NCBI RefSeq assembly: GCF_004328625.1
Contig: NZ_CP032229.1
Span: 1,798,001 to 1,862,000 of the forward strand
Reading direction: 5' to 3'
Length of the DNA stretch: 64,000 bases
From: Streptomyces seoulensis
GTDB taxonomy: Bacteria; Actinomycetota; Actinomycetes; Streptomycetales; Streptomycetaceae
Below the pieces are notes generated by a model. That model made no database searches and had not been told where the DNA came from. It saw nothing but the letters and a program-made list of their open reading frames with translations. Shown piece after piece: positions 17,435 to 26,955 of the stretch (position 1 is the first letter of the stretch; each line of letters begins with the position of its first letter). The translations under genes and the position numbers were made by a program.

Positions 17435-18466
17435 ATGGCGAAGATCAAGCCCAGCAAGGGCGCCCCGTACGCGCGCATCCTCGGGGTCGGCGGCTACCGC
17501 CCGACCCGGGTGGTGCCCAACGAGGTGATCCTGGAGACGATCGACTCCTCCGACGAGTGGATCAGGTCCCGCTCCGGGATCGAGACCCGGCACTGGGCGG
17601 GCCCCGAGGAGACGGTCGCCGCGATGTCGATCGAGGCGGCGGGCAAGGCCATCGCCGACTCGGGCATCGACGCCGACCGGATCGGCGCCGTGGTGGTCTC
17701 CACCGTCTCGCACTTCAGCCAGACCCCGGCCGTGGCCACCGAGATCGCGGACAAGCTGGGCACCGACAAGGCCGCCGCGTTCGACATCTCGGCGGGCTGC
17801 GCGGGCTTCGGCTACGGCCTGACCCTCGCCAAGGGCATGGTCGTCGAGGGCTCCGCCGAGTACGTGCTCGTCATCGGCGTGGAGCGGCTCAGCGACCTGA
17901 CCGACCTGGAGGACCGCGCGACGGCATTCCTGTTCGGTGACGGCGCGGGCGCGGTCGTGGTCGGCCCGTCCCAGGAGCCCGCCATCGGTCCCACGGTGTG
18001 GGGCTCGGAGGGCGACAAGGCCGGCACGATCAAGCAGACCGTCCCGTGGGACCGTTTCCACGTGGGAGACGTCTCCGAGCTTCCCCTGGACAGCGCGGGC
18101 AACATCAAGTTCCCCGCGATCACGCAGGAGGGCCAGGCGGTGTTCCGCTGGGCCGTGTTCGAGATGGCGAAGGTCGCCCAGCAGGCGCTGGACGCGGCCG
18201 GGATCTCCTCGGACGACCTGGACGTCTTCATCCCGCACCAGGCCAATGTGCGGATCATCGACTCGATGGTGAAGACTCTGAAGCTGCCGGAGCATGTCAC
18301 GGTCGCCCGTGACATCCGCACCACCGGCAACACCTCGGCCGCGTCGATCCCGCTCGCTATGGAGCGGCTTCTGGCGACCGGCGAGGCCAAGAGCGGCGAC
18401 ACGGCGCTCGTCATCGGATTCGGGGCGGGTCTGGTCTACGCCGCCACTGTCGTTACCCTCCCCTAG
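17435..18466 (+). CDS. fabH: 3-oxoacyl-ACP synthase III
   Basis: A 343-residue condensing enzyme that initiates fatty-acid chains from (branched) acyl-CoA and malonyl-ACP. The catalytic triad is Cys122 in ISAGCAGFGYG, His in FIPHQANVRI and Asn in RTTGNTSAAS. ATG 17435 is preferred over the ATG six bases upstream. The GGAG at 17422-17425 is then nine bases away, and the N-terminus MAKIKPSKGAPYARI matches streptomycete FabH in length. Confidence 0.97.
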   Translation: MAKIKPSKGAPYARILGVGGYRPTRVVPNEVILETIDSSDEWIRSRSGIETRHWAGPEETVAAMSIEAAGKAIADSGIDADRIGAVVVSTVSHFSQTPAVATEIADKLGTDKAAAFDISAGCAGFGYGLTLAKGMVVEGSAEYVLVIGVERLSDLTDLEDRATAFLFGDGAGAVVVGPSQEPAIGPTVWGSEGDKAGTIKQTVPWDRFHVGDVSELPLDSAGNIKFPAITQEGQAVFRWAVFEMAKVAQQALDAAGISSDDLDVFIPHQANVRIIDSMVKTLKLPEHVTVARDIRTTGNTSAASIPLAMERLLATGEAKSGDTALVIGFGAGLVYAATVVTLP

Positions 18467-18493
18467 GCACTCCGTGCCGGACCACCCGGTCCG
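18466..18493 (+). other. Two small adjacent hairpins between fabH and acpP
   Basis: GGCAC-TCC-GTGCC overlaps the fabH stop and is followed directly by CGGACC-ACCC-GGTCCG. Such short stems between operon genes could shape mRNA processing. They are too small for strong terminators. Confidence 0.4.
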
Positions 18494-18549
18494 ATACGGG
18501 GACGAATGCCACCTCATTGTCTGAACATCGAAGAAGGAGAGCGCCTGAC

Positions 18550-18798
18550 ATGGCCGCCACCCAGGAAGAGATCGTCGCGGGCCTTGCCGAGATCGTGAAC
18601 GAGATCGCCGGCATCCCCACCGAGGACGTCCAGCTCGACAAGTCCTTCACGGACGACCTCGACGTCGACTCCCTGTCCATGGTCGAGGTCGTCGTCGCCG
18701 CCGAGGAGCGCTTCGACGTGAAGATCCCCGACGAGGACGTCAAGAACCTGAAGACCGTCGGTGACGCCACCGACTACATCCTCAAGCACCAGGCCTGA
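18550..18798 (+). CDS. acpP: Acyl carrier protein of fatty-acid synthase
   Basis: An 82-residue acidic four-helix carrier. The phosphopantetheine serine is Ser41 in DVDSLSMVE. Length and sequence match housekeeping streptomycete AcpP rather than polyketide ACPs. ATG at 18550 follows AAGGAG with a ten-base spacer. The gene sits between fabH and fabF and is bounded by hairpins on both sides, which could let it be expressed more highly than its neighbours. Confidence 0.98.
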   Translation: MAATQEEIVAGLAEIVNEIAGIPTEDVQLDKSFTDDLDVDSLSMVEVVVAAEERFDVKIPDEDVKNLKTVGDATDYILKHQA

Positions 18799-18826
18799 GT
18801 CACCCTCGGACCTGGCTGCTAGGCCC

Positions 18827-18844
18827 CGCCACCCGGCGGTGGCG
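18827..18844 (+). other. Hairpin between acpP and fabF
   Basis: CGCCACC-CGGC-GGTGGCG forms a perfect 7-bp stem with a tetraloop, 28 bases after the acpP stop. It may act as an attenuator or 3' stabiliser that raises acpP mRNA over fabF. Confidence 0.45.
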
Positions 18845-18879
18845 CCGTTGATCCCGCATCTGTTGGAGAAAGAATTCCC

Positions 18880-20142
18880 GTGAGCCCGACCAATCGCACC
18901 GTGGTCGTCACCGGTATCGGCGCAACCACACCGCTGGGTGGCGACGCAGCTTCCACCTGGGACGCCATGCTGGCCGGCCGGTCCGGCGTCAGCCGCCTGG
19001 AGCAGGAGTGGGCGGCCGAGCTGCCGGTTCAGATCGCCGCGCAGATCGCCGTCGAGCCGGGTGAGATCCTCCCCCGGCCGCAGGCCCGCAAGCTGGACCG
19101 GTCCGCGCAGTTCGCGCTGATCGCCGCCAAGGAAGCCTGGGCGGACGCCGGTTTCACCGCCAAGGCCGGTGAGGACCAGTCCGTGAACCCCGACCGCCTC
19201 GGCGCGGTCATCGCCTCCGGCATCGGCGGCGTGACGACCCTCCTGGACCAGTACGACGTACTGCGGGAGAAGGGCGTCCGCCGGGTCTCCCCGCACACCG
19301 TGCCGATGCTGATGCCCAACTCCCCGGCGGCCAACGTCGGTATCGAGCTGGGCGCGCGTGCCGGTGTGCACACCCCCGTATCGGCCTGCGCCTCCGGCGC
19401 CGAGGCCATCGGGTACGCGATCGAGATGATCCGTACCGGGCGTGCGGACGTGGTCGTGGCCGGTGGCACCGAGGCCGCCATCCACCCGCTGCCCATCGTC
19501 GCCTTCGGCAACATGATGGCGATGTCCAAGAACAACGACGACCCCGAGGGCGCGTCCCGCCCCTACGACTCGGGCCGTGACGGCTTCGTGCTCGGTGAGG
19601 GCGCCGGTGTGATCGTGCTGGAGTCCGAGGAGCACGCCAAGGCGCGCGGTGCCCGGGTCTACGCCGAGGCGATCGGCCAGGGCATCTCGGCCGACGCGCA
19701 CCACATCACGCAGCCGGAGCCCTCGGGCAACGGCATCGCGCAGGCGCTGCAGAACCTGCTGGACTCCACCGACCTGAAGCCGGCGGAGATCGTGCACGTG
19801 AACGCGCACGCCACCTCGACGCCGCAGGGTGACGTGGCCGAGGTCAAGGCGCTGCGGAAGGTCTTCGGCGACGACGTCGACCACATGGCCGTCTCCGCGA
19901 CCAAGTCGATGACGGGTCACCTGCTGGGCGGCGCGGGCGGTATCGAGAGCGTCGCGTCCATCCTGGCGCTGGTGAACCGCACGGCCCCGCCGACGATCAA
20001 CGTCACCGAGCTGGACCCCGAGGTCAACGCGGACGTCGTCGTGGGCGAGCCGCGTCAGCTTCCCGAGGGCCGGATCGCCGCGCTGAACGACTCGTTCGGC
20101 TTCGGCGGCCACAACGTGGTGCTGGCGTTCCGCACCATCTGA
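18880..20142 (+). CDS. fabF: 3-oxoacyl-ACP synthase II
   Basis: A 420-residue elongating ketosynthase. The active-site Cys170 lies in VSACASGAEA. The two catalytic histidines lie in HVNAHATSTPQGD and KSMTGHLLGGAGG, and the C-terminal loop NDSFGFGGHN is intact. The GTG start follows TTGGAGAAAGAATTCCC. It is the last gene of the fab operon and is followed by a very strong terminator. Confidence 0.97.
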   Translation: MSPTNRTVVVTGIGATTPLGGDAASTWDAMLAGRSGVSRLEQEWAAELPVQIAAQIAVEPGEILPRPQARKLDRSAQFALIAAKEAWADAGFTAKAGEDQSVNPDRLGAVIASGIGGVTTLLDQYDVLREKGVRRVSPHTVPMLMPNSPAANVGIELGARAGVHTPVSACASGAEAIGYAIEMIRTGRADVVVAGGTEAAIHPLPIVAFGNMMAMSKNNDDPEGASRPYDSGRDGFVLGEGAGVIVLESEEHAKARGARVYAEAIGQGISADAHHITQPEPSGNGIAQALQNLLDSTDLKPAEIVHVNAHATSTPQGDVAEVKALRKVFGDDVDHMAVSATKSMTGHLLGGAGGIESVASILALVNRTAPPTINVTELDPEVNADVVVGEPRQLPEGRIAALNDSFGFGGHNVVLAFRTI

Positions 20143-20152
20143 CCTGAAGCAC

Positions 20153-20190
20153 CGAGGAAGGCCCCCACCGACCGGTGGGGGCCTTCCTCG
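20153..20190 (+). terminator. Strong terminator of the fab operon
   Basis: A perfect 17-bp stem runs from CGAGGAAGGCCCCCACC to its complement around a 4-base loop, 11 bases past the fabF stop. It lies between convergent genes and may also stop the DUF3145 transcript. Confidence 0.92.
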
Positions 20191-20221
20191 CGTACAGACG
20201 CGTCACGCGCGTTACGGCGGC

Positions 20222-20716
20222 TCAGACGACCTGGTGGAGCCAGCGGACCGGGGCGCCCTCGCCCGCGTGGCGGAAGGTCTCCAGTTCGTCGTCCCAGGGC
20301 TTGCCGAGGAGCTTGGAGAGTTCGGCCTCCAGGTCGCTCTCGCCCTGGCGGCTGCGCTGGAGGGCGGCGCGCAGGCGGTCCTCGGGGATGAGGATGTCGC
20401 CGTGGATGCCGGTGACGGCGTGGAAGATGCCCAGCTCGGGGGTGCAGCTGTAGCGCTCGCCCTCGGCGGCGGCGGACGGCTCGGCGGTGACCTCGAAGCG
20501 GAGCAGCTGCCAGCCGCGCAGCGCGGAGGCGAGCTTGGAGGCGGTGGCCGCCTCACCCTGCCAGGAGAACTCCGAGCGCCAGGTACCGGGCGCGGCGGGC
20601 TGCCTGATCCAGTCCAGGCTGACGCGCGTGCCCAGCACCCCGGCGATGGCCCACTCGACATGCGGGCACAGCGCGCGCGGCGCGGAGTGCACGTACAGAA
20701 CTCCACGTGTCGTCAC
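20222..20716 (-). CDS. DUF3145 family conserved actinobacterial protein
   Basis: A 164-residue soluble protein of unknown function, well conserved in actinobacteria. It starts VTTRGVLYVHSAPRALCPHVEWA. Tryptophan-rich beta strands (TWRSEFSWQG, LRGWQLLRFEV) precede a helical C-terminus. GTG at 20716 follows CGGAGGTTCCG and gives the usual family length. It is convergent with fabF, a position I recall as conserved in Streptomyces. No catalytic motif is evident. Confidence 0.88.
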   Translation of the reverse strand: MTTRGVLYVHSAPRALCPHVEWAIAGVLGTRVSLDWIRQPAAPGTWRSEFSWQGEAATASKLASALRGWQLLRFEVTAEPSAAAEGERYSCTPELGIFHAVTGIHGDILIPEDRLRAALQRSRQGESDLEAELSKLLGKPWDDELETFRHAGEGAPVRWLHQVV

Positions 20717-20982
20717 CGGAACCTCCGGGCTGAGCGGGACATCTTGCGGGCTGGTCGAGCGGCCATGACGCGTCGGCCGCGTTGATGGCGAGGCTACCTT
20801 GCGGGGATGCAAGGAGTGTGACGTACCGTCGGTCCCGGTGCCAGGAAACCTCTGCCATTCACCCAGGGGGACGCTTGTACGGGGGTGTGCCGTTCCAGCG
20901 GGGGCGGACGGGAACCCTCGCACGTTGTGATGGGTGGAGGCACCGGCGGTCGGTGCGCGGAAGAACGAGGAGACCTGCGGGG

Positions 20983-21864
20983 ATGCGGAAACCAGGCCAC
21001 CGGGCGCGCGCCGTGCTCGCCGTGCTGACGGCGGCGGTGCTGGCGGGCGGCTGTGACTCCATCCGGGGCGGTGACGGAGGTACGGGCGTGTCCCGGCCCT
21101 CCGCGAAGCCCTCCCCGGTGTGGAACGCGCACCCGGACTCGGTCGCGGCCGTGGGCGACTCCGTCACCCGTGGCTTCGACGCCTGCCAGGTCCTCGCGGA
21201 CTGCCCCGAGGTGTCCTGGGCGACGGGCGCGGACACCGGCGTGGACAGCCTCGCGGTCCGGCTGCTGGGGCGGCAGGGCGCGGCCGAGCGGGGCTGGAAC
21301 TACGCGGTGACCGGCGCCCGGATGGCCGACCTGCCCGGCCAGATGGCCGCGGCGGTGAAGCGGCGCCCGGAGCTGGTGACGGTGATGGTGGGCGCGAACG
21401 ACGCCTGCCGGTCCTCGGTGTCGGCGATGACCCCGGTGGCGGACTTCCGCGCGGACTTCGAGCGCTCGATGGCGACCCTGCGCGAGGAGCTGCCCAGGAC
21501 GCAGGTGTACGTGGCGAGCGTGCCGAACCTGCTGCGACTGTGGTCGGAGGGGCGGGCCGATCCGCTAGGCAAGGAGGTGTGGAAGCTGGGCATCTGCCCC
21601 TCCATGCTGCGCGGCGCGGACGACCTGACCGAGGCGGCGACGGCGCGCCGGCAGGAGGTCCAGGCCCGGGTGGAGGCGTACAACACGGTGCTGGCCGAGG
21701 TGTGCGCGAAGGACGAGCGCTGCCGCTCCGACGGCAACGCGGTCTTCGACTACCGCTTCGGTACCGGGCAGTTGAGCCAGTGGGACTGGTTCCACCCGAG
21801 CCGGGACGGGCAGGCCCGGCTCGCGGAGATCGCGTACCGGACGGTCACAGAGCACAGACCGTGA
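20983..21864 (+). CDS. SGNH/GDSL hydrolase lipoprotein
   Basis: A 293-residue esterase-fold protein exported and lipidated at Cys24 (signal peptide with lipobox LAGGC). The SGNH blocks are visible: GDSVTRGFD (Ser60), the Gly of block II in NYAVTGARM, MVGANDAC (Asn of block III) and DWFHPSRDG (Asp and His of block V). Extra cysteines (CQVLADC, ICPSML, CAKDERC) suggest disulfides outside the membrane. The lipid or ester substrate is unknown. The aldose epimerase gene follows after 15 bases and may be cotranscribed. Confidence 0.92.
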   Translation: MRKPGHRARAVLAVLTAAVLAGGCDSIRGGDGGTGVSRPSAKPSPVWNAHPDSVAAVGDSVTRGFDACQVLADCPEVSWATGADTGVDSLAVRLLGRQGAAERGWNYAVTGARMADLPGQMAAAVKRRPELVTVMVGANDACRSSVSAMTPVADFRADFERSMATLREELPRTQVYVASVPNLLRLWSEGRADPLGKEVWKLGICPSMLRGADDLTEAATARRQEVQARVEAYNTVLAEVCAKDERCRSDGNAVFDYRFGTGQLSQWDWFHPSRDGQARLAEIAYRTVTEHRP

Positions 21865-21879
21865 CCTAAGGTTTCCCAC

Positions 21880-22851
21880 ATGGGCGAACTTTTCGGCACA
21901 CTTTCCGACGGGACCCCGGTGCACCGCTGGACGCTCGAGCGCGGTGGGGTACGGGTCCGGGTGCTGTCGTACGGCGGGATCGTGCAGTCGGCCGAGGTGC
22001 CGGACCGGGAGGGGCACGCGGCGGACGTGGTGCTCGGGTTCCCCTCCGTCGAGGGCTATGTGGACCATCCGGGGCCGTATCTGGGCGCGTTGGTGGGCCG
22101 GTACGCCAACCGGATCGCGGGCGGCCGCTTCACCCTGGACGGGCGGACCTACACGCTGGCCCGGAACAACGGGCCCAACTCGCTGCACGGCGGCGACCGG
22201 GGCTTCGACCGGTACGTGTGGGACGCGGAGCCGGTGGAGCACGGGGTGCGGCTCAGCCGGGTCAGCCCGGACGGCGAGGAGGGCTTTCCGGGGCGTCTGG
22301 AGGTCTCGGCGACGTACACCCTGGACGAGGCGGGTGCGCTGCGGATCGCCTACGAGGCGGTGACGGACGCGCCGACGGTCGTGAACCTCACCAACCACTC
22401 GTACTTCAACCTCGGCGGATCGGGGCACGCGGGCGGTCATGAGCTGCGGCTGGCCGCCTCGCGGTACACGCCGGTGGACGACGGGCTGATCCCTGCGGGC
22501 GATCCGGTGGACGTGACGGACTCGCGCTTCGACTTCCGCGCCTCCCGCAAGGTCGGCTCGGGGTACGACCACAACTACGTGCTGGACAAGGGCGTCACGC
22601 CGGCCGCCGAGGAGGTGGCCGAGCTGTACGACCCGGCGTCGGGGCGGGTGCTGACGGTGGCGACGACCGAGCCGGGCATCCAGCTCTACACCGCCGACCA
22701 CCTCGGCGCCCCGTTCGCGCCGGGCGAGGGGATCGCGCTGGAGACCCAGCACTTCCCGGACTCCCCCAACCGCCCGGACTTCCCCACCACCCGGCTGGAG
22801 CCGGGCGAGGTGTACCGCTCCGCGACGGTGTACGGCTTCGGGACGCGCTGA
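21880..22851 (+). CDS. Aldose 1-epimerase (mutarotase)
   Basis: A 323-residue beta-sandwich enzyme that interconverts alpha and beta anomers of free aldoses such as galactose and glucose. GalM landmarks are GRYANRIAGGRFTLDG, NSLHGGDRGFD (substrate His), the catalytic acid in LTNHSYFNLGG and the catalytic base Glu in ALETQHFPDSPN. It has no signal peptide. Together with the GH35 galactosidase, lactonase and sugar-acid dehydratase further along, it fits a galactose-type sugar theme. It ends at a hairpin terminator. Confidence 0.95.
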   Translation: MGELFGTLSDGTPVHRWTLERGGVRVRVLSYGGIVQSAEVPDREGHAADVVLGFPSVEGYVDHPGPYLGALVGRYANRIAGGRFTLDGRTYTLARNNGPNSLHGGDRGFDRYVWDAEPVEHGVRLSRVSPDGEEGFPGRLEVSATYTLDEAGALRIAYEAVTDAPTVVNLTNHSYFNLGGSGHAGGHELRLAASRYTPVDDGLIPAGDPVDVTDSRFDFRASRKVGSGYDHNYVLDKGVTPAAEEVAELYDPASGRVLTVATTEPGIQLYTADHLGAPFAPGEGIALETQHFPDSPNRPDFPTTRLEPGEVYRSATVYGFGTR

Positions 22852-22869
22852 GCCGCCCCGGACAGTATT

Positions 22870-22908
22870 CAGCCCCGGTCCGGGTGTCAGGTTCCGGGAC
22901 CGGGGCTG
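22870..22908. terminator. Terminator between the epimerase and EI24 genes
   Basis: CAGCCCCGGTCC at 22870-22881 and its exact complement at 22897-22908 form a 12-bp stem 18 bases after the epimerase stop, between two convergent genes. Confidence 0.8.
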
Positions 22909-23027
22909 CTGTCGACGGTAATCAACGCCGGGCGGCCGAGGGCGCCGGATCGGGGGTGCGGGCGGGTTCTCCCACGAACCCTTCACTCCCGGGTCACGAG
23001 TTCGCCTTCTCCGCCGCCGGGGCGGGC

Positions 23028-23816
23028 TCAGGCGGTGACCGGCCGGTCGCTCTCCGGCTGCTCCTCGGCGAGGGGTTCACCGAGGAGGTCGCGGGTCAGG
23101 AGGGTGGCCCCGGCGACCGCGCCGGGCATCAGGAACACCGCGACCACGGGGACCAGGAAGGCGAGGCCCAGCGGGACCCCGAAGCCCCAGGCGAGCATCT
23201 TGCGGGAGCGCAGCAGGGCGAGCCGGGCGCGCAGGTCGACGTCACGGCGCTGGAGGGCGACCGAGGTGAGTTCCTCGGTGAGGAAGAACCCGGTGACGAA
23301 GAAGCCGAGGACGGGTACGACGGTCTGGCCGACCACGGGCAGGAAGCCGAGCGCGAACAGCAGCACGCCCCAGACGCAGGCCCTTACCAGGATGCGCAGG
23401 CTGTCCCGGGCGGAGATCCACAGGTCGCGCCACATCGGCCGGTCGGAGCTGGGCGCGGTCCCGTCGGGCGAGACGTCGGCGTCGGTGCGCTCGGAGAGGC
23501 TCTCGTAGAAGGGCTGGCCTATCAGCAGGGTGGCCGCGGTGAAGGTGAGGACCGCGAGCAGCAGGCCGAGCGCGAACAGCACGACGGTCAGGAAGCCCCG
23601 GAAGAGGCCCTGCCAGGGGCCGGACCAGTCGTCGGCGAACGGGGTCGCCCAGGTGACGGCGTCGGAGCCCCACAGGGCGAGCGCGACCAGCGCCAGCAGG
23701 TAGAGGACGAGGGTGATCAGGCCGGGCAGCAGGCCGAAGCCGTACTGCCGCCCGTGCTGTGCCACCCACCGCTGGCCGTTGAGGAGATGACGGAACCCCA
23801 CCCCGAGATCGCGCAT
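23028..23816 (-). CDS. EI24 domain (CysZ-like) membrane protein
   Basis: A 262-residue membrane protein with four to six hydrophobic helices. The EI24/CysZ hallmark is the amphipathic region between helices 2 and 3, LLIGQPFYESLSERTD. CysZ relatives carry sulfate, but actinobacterial copies are uncharacterised. ATG at 23816 is chosen, and a GTG nine bases upstream is possible. The leader has no obvious ribosome site. The gene lies directly downstream of marR on the same strand, separated by a short 16-bp tandem repeat. Confidence 0.85.
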   Translation of the reverse strand: MRDLGVGFRHLLNGQRWVAQHGRQYGFGLLPGLITLVLYLLALVALALWGSDAVTWATPFADDWSGPWQGLFRGFLTVVLFALGLLLAVLTFTAATLLIGQPFYESLSERTDADVSPDGTAPSSDRPMWRDLWISARDSLRILVRACVWGVLLFALGFLPVVGQTVVPVLGFFVTGFFLTEELTSVALQRRDVDLRARLALLRSRKMLAWGFGVPLGLAFLVPVVAVFLMPGAVAGATLLTRDLLGEPLAEEQPESDRPVTA

Positions 23817-23840
23817 GGCGGGCACTGTACCCGCAGCTGT

Positions 23841-23886
23841 GGGTTTCAGACGCCGGGGGTTTCAGACGCCGGGGGTTTCAGGCGTC
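23841..23886. repeat. Three tandem 16-bp repeats at the marR stop
   Basis: GGGTTTCAGACGCC recurs at 23841, 23857 and (with two changes) 23873, an exact 16-bp period. The third unit contains the marR stop codon and last codons, so the repeats look like slippage duplication of the gene's 3' end into the spacer. Confidence 0.8.
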
Positions 23887-24330
23887 GAGCATCCGGCGGA
23901 GCAGGTCGCGCAGGGCCGAGCGTTCGTCGGCGGAGAGGCCGGCGAGCGGTTCACGGGCGAAGTGCAGGCCCTCGCGGAGGTCGCGGGCGACCCGCAGACC
24001 CTCGTCGGTGGCGGCGGCGAGCTTGACCCGGCGGTCGGCGCTGTCGGGGCGGCGCTCGACCAGGCCCCGCGACTCCAGCCGGTCCACGATCCCGGTCACG
24101 TTGGACGGCTCGCACTTCAGCCGCTGCGCGAGCTTGCGCATGGGCGTCGGCTCCAGGGCGAGAAGGCTGAGCAGGCGGGCCTGCGGTCCGGTGAGCGCGT
24201 GGCCGGCCGCGGCCTCCTCGTAGTCCGCGTGGAAGCGGGCCACGACGTCGCCGATCAGCCCGACGACCTCCATGGTCAGGGGGTCGGCGGAGCGGTGACG
24301 CACGGGGGGACGCGGCGGCTGGGTGGACAT
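23878..24330 (-). CDS. MarR family transcriptional regulator
   Basis: A 150-residue winged-helix regulator. The DNA-binding core is LTGPQARLLSLLALEPTPMRKLAQRLKCEP through NVTGIVDRLESRGLVERRPDSADRRVK (about residues 46-105), with the Asp-Arg wing motif. A single cysteine in KCEPSN at the recognition helix could allow redox sensing, as in OhrR-like proteins. It is divergent from a zinc-free medium-chain oxidoreductase, with two palindromes in the shared promoter. Confidence 0.93.
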   Translation of the reverse strand: MSTQPPRPPVRHRSADPLTMEVVGLIGDVVARFHADYEEAAAGHALTGPQARLLSLLALEPTPMRKLAQRLKCEPSNVTGIVDRLESRGLVERRPDSADRRVKLAAATDEGLRVARDLREGLHFAREPLAGLSADERSALRDLLRRMLDA

Positions 24331-24352
24331 GCCGTCCAGGATACCGGGTTAC

Positions 24353-24398
24353 TTGACATCCTGAAATATTCAGGAGCATGGTTGTTTCAGGTACTGAA
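24353..24398 (+). promoter_or_regulatory. Promoter of the oxidoreductase gene with two MarR-type palindromes
   Basis: A consensus TTGACA at 24353-24358 is followed 18 bases later by CATGGT. Between them lies the palindrome CCTGAA-ATA-TTCAGG (24360-24374), and just after the -10 lies TTCAG-GTA-CTGAA (24386-24398). Both have the same TTCAG/CTGAA arms in opposite orders. This is the expected layout for repression of both divergent genes by MarR. Confidence 0.75.
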
Positions 24399-24424
24399 GT
24401 AGTTTGAGGAAGAGAGCCCCCCAC

Positions 24425-25447
<1,023 letters not shown>

Positions 25448-25517
25448 CCGGTGACGCGTCACCGGCAGCGGGACCTCGCGGAGGCCGCATCCCCTGGACG
25501 GGGGGTGCGGCCTCCGC
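25448..25517 (+). terminator. Palindrome and terminator after the oxidoreductase
   Basis: The stop codon is followed directly by CCGGTGAC-GC-GTCACCGG (25448-25465). A longer hairpin then begins GCGGAGGCCGCA (25478) and ends with the complement at 25506-25517, with extra CCCC/GGGG pairing inside. The second is the likely terminator between convergent genes. Confidence 0.8.
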
Positions 25518-25527
25518 CGTGTCCCGA

Positions 25528-26685
25528 TCAGCCCTTGAGCGCCGCCTCGTGCACGGCGGCGGCCAGCCGGTCGTTCTCCGGGGCCGCGCCGCCGGGGTAG
25601 GCGAAGCGGCGGCGGGTGTAGCCGTAGGCGAGGCCGGCGCGCGGGTCGGCGAACGCCTGCGCACCGGACGCGCCGCAGTGGCCCACGGTGCCGGCGCCGA
25701 GGAAGGGGTGCCAGACCTCGGCCGTGCACTCGAAGCCCAGCCCGAACACCGAGTGGGAACGGCACACCAGGTCGTGCCCTGCCGAGTGCGGCTGGCCGAA
25801 CTCGGCGAGCGTGTCGCCCTTGAGCAGCGGCGCCTTCTCGTCCACCTCGCTGATCATCGCCGCGTACATCCCGGCCAGGCCGCGCGCCGAGGCGACACCG
25901 CCCACCGAGGCGGGACCGCTCGCGCGCACGGCGCGGTCGTTGGGCAGCGACTCCAGGTCGGTGGGGGTGGGGGCGTGCTGGTTGCGGGCGATGGAGGGCA
26001 GGGTGTGCGGGCCGGTGCGGCACAGCTCGGCCTCCGCCTGCTGGGCGGGGTTGGGCATCATCGGCTGGGTGGTGCGGAAGCGGGGCTCGCGGGAGGCGGG
26101 CAGGCCGAGGTGGAAGTCCAGCCCGTAGGGGGCGCGGACGCGCTCCTCGTACAGCTCCTGGACGGTGTGGCCGGTGGCCCGGCGGACCACCTCGCCGGTG
26201 AGGGCGCCCATGGTCAGCGCGTGGTAGCCGAAGGCGTTGCCGGGGCGCCAGAAGGGGCGCTGGTCGGCGAGGCGTTCGGCGAGCGCGCGGTCGTCGGCCA
26301 GCTCGGCCGGGCTGAAACCGGTGTCGGTGCCGACGAGTCCGGCGCGGTGGGCGAGGAGGTCGCGCAGGGTGAGGGTGCTCTTGCCCTCGACGCCGAACTC
26401 GGGCCAGTAGTAGGTGACTTTGCGGTCCAGTTCCAGGGTGCCGTCCTGCACCAGGAGGGCGGTGACCAGATGGGCGGCGCCCTTGGTGCAGGAGAAGACG
26501 CCGTACAGCGAGCCGGCGTCGACGCCCTCGCCCGCCCACAGGTCGACGACCCGGCGGCCGTCCACGTAGGCGCACAACTGGCCTTCGTAGTCCGGCTGTT
26601 CACCGGCGACGAAGGCGGCGAACTCCTCGCGCACCGCCTCGTACCCCTCGGCGACGGTGCCCTGGACGGTGCTGTCCTGTGTCAT
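25528..26685 (-). CDS. Serine hydrolase of the EstB / class C beta-lactamase family
   Basis: A 385-residue hydrolase. The SxxK nucleophile motif is SCTK in YGVFSCTKGAAH (about residue 66), and the second motif appears to be YHAL in NAFGYHALTMG. GHCGASG near the C-terminus replaces the KTG triad, as in esterases such as EstB. There is no signal peptide, so it is cytoplasmic and probably an esterase. ATG at 26685 has GAGGAGA upstream. A longer frame to 26793 lacks a ribosome site. Confidence 0.9.
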   Translation of the reverse strand: MTQDSTVQGTVAEGYEAVREEFAAFVAGEQPDYEGQLCAYVDGRRVVDLWAGEGVDAGSLYGVFSCTKGAAHLVTALLVQDGTLELDRKVTYYWPEFGVEGKSTLTLRDLLAHRAGLVGTDTGFSPAELADDRALAERLADQRPFWRPGNAFGYHALTMGALTGEVVRRATGHTVQELYEERVRAPYGLDFHLGLPASREPRFRTTQPMMPNPAQQAEAELCRTGPHTLPSIARNQHAPTPTDLESLPNDRAVRASGPASVGGVASARGLAGMYAAMISEVDEKAPLLKGDTLAEFGQPHSAGHDLVCRSHSVFGLGFECTAEVWHPFLGAGTVGHCGASGAQAFADPRAGLAYGYTRRRFAYPGGAAPENDRLAAAVHEAALKG

Positions 26686-26955
26686 CCGGTTCTCCTCAAC
26701 TGAGCCGCTGCTCGCTGCTCCTCCTCGCACGGCGCCGGGTCCGGCCGGCGCATTCCGAGGTCGTGTACGGCGAGATGTACCTGTTCGACTCAACCGCCGA
26801 GGGGCCCGGTTGGTGTCACCGTTGCCCCGGATGGCGTACTGCGCGGGATTCGTATGACCGGTGACGGGCCCCGGACGGGCGGCCGGGTCGTCGGGTCCGC
26901 CTACCCGGGACGGCGCGGGTCACCGCACGTCGTCACCGGGAGGGCCGCGCGCCTC

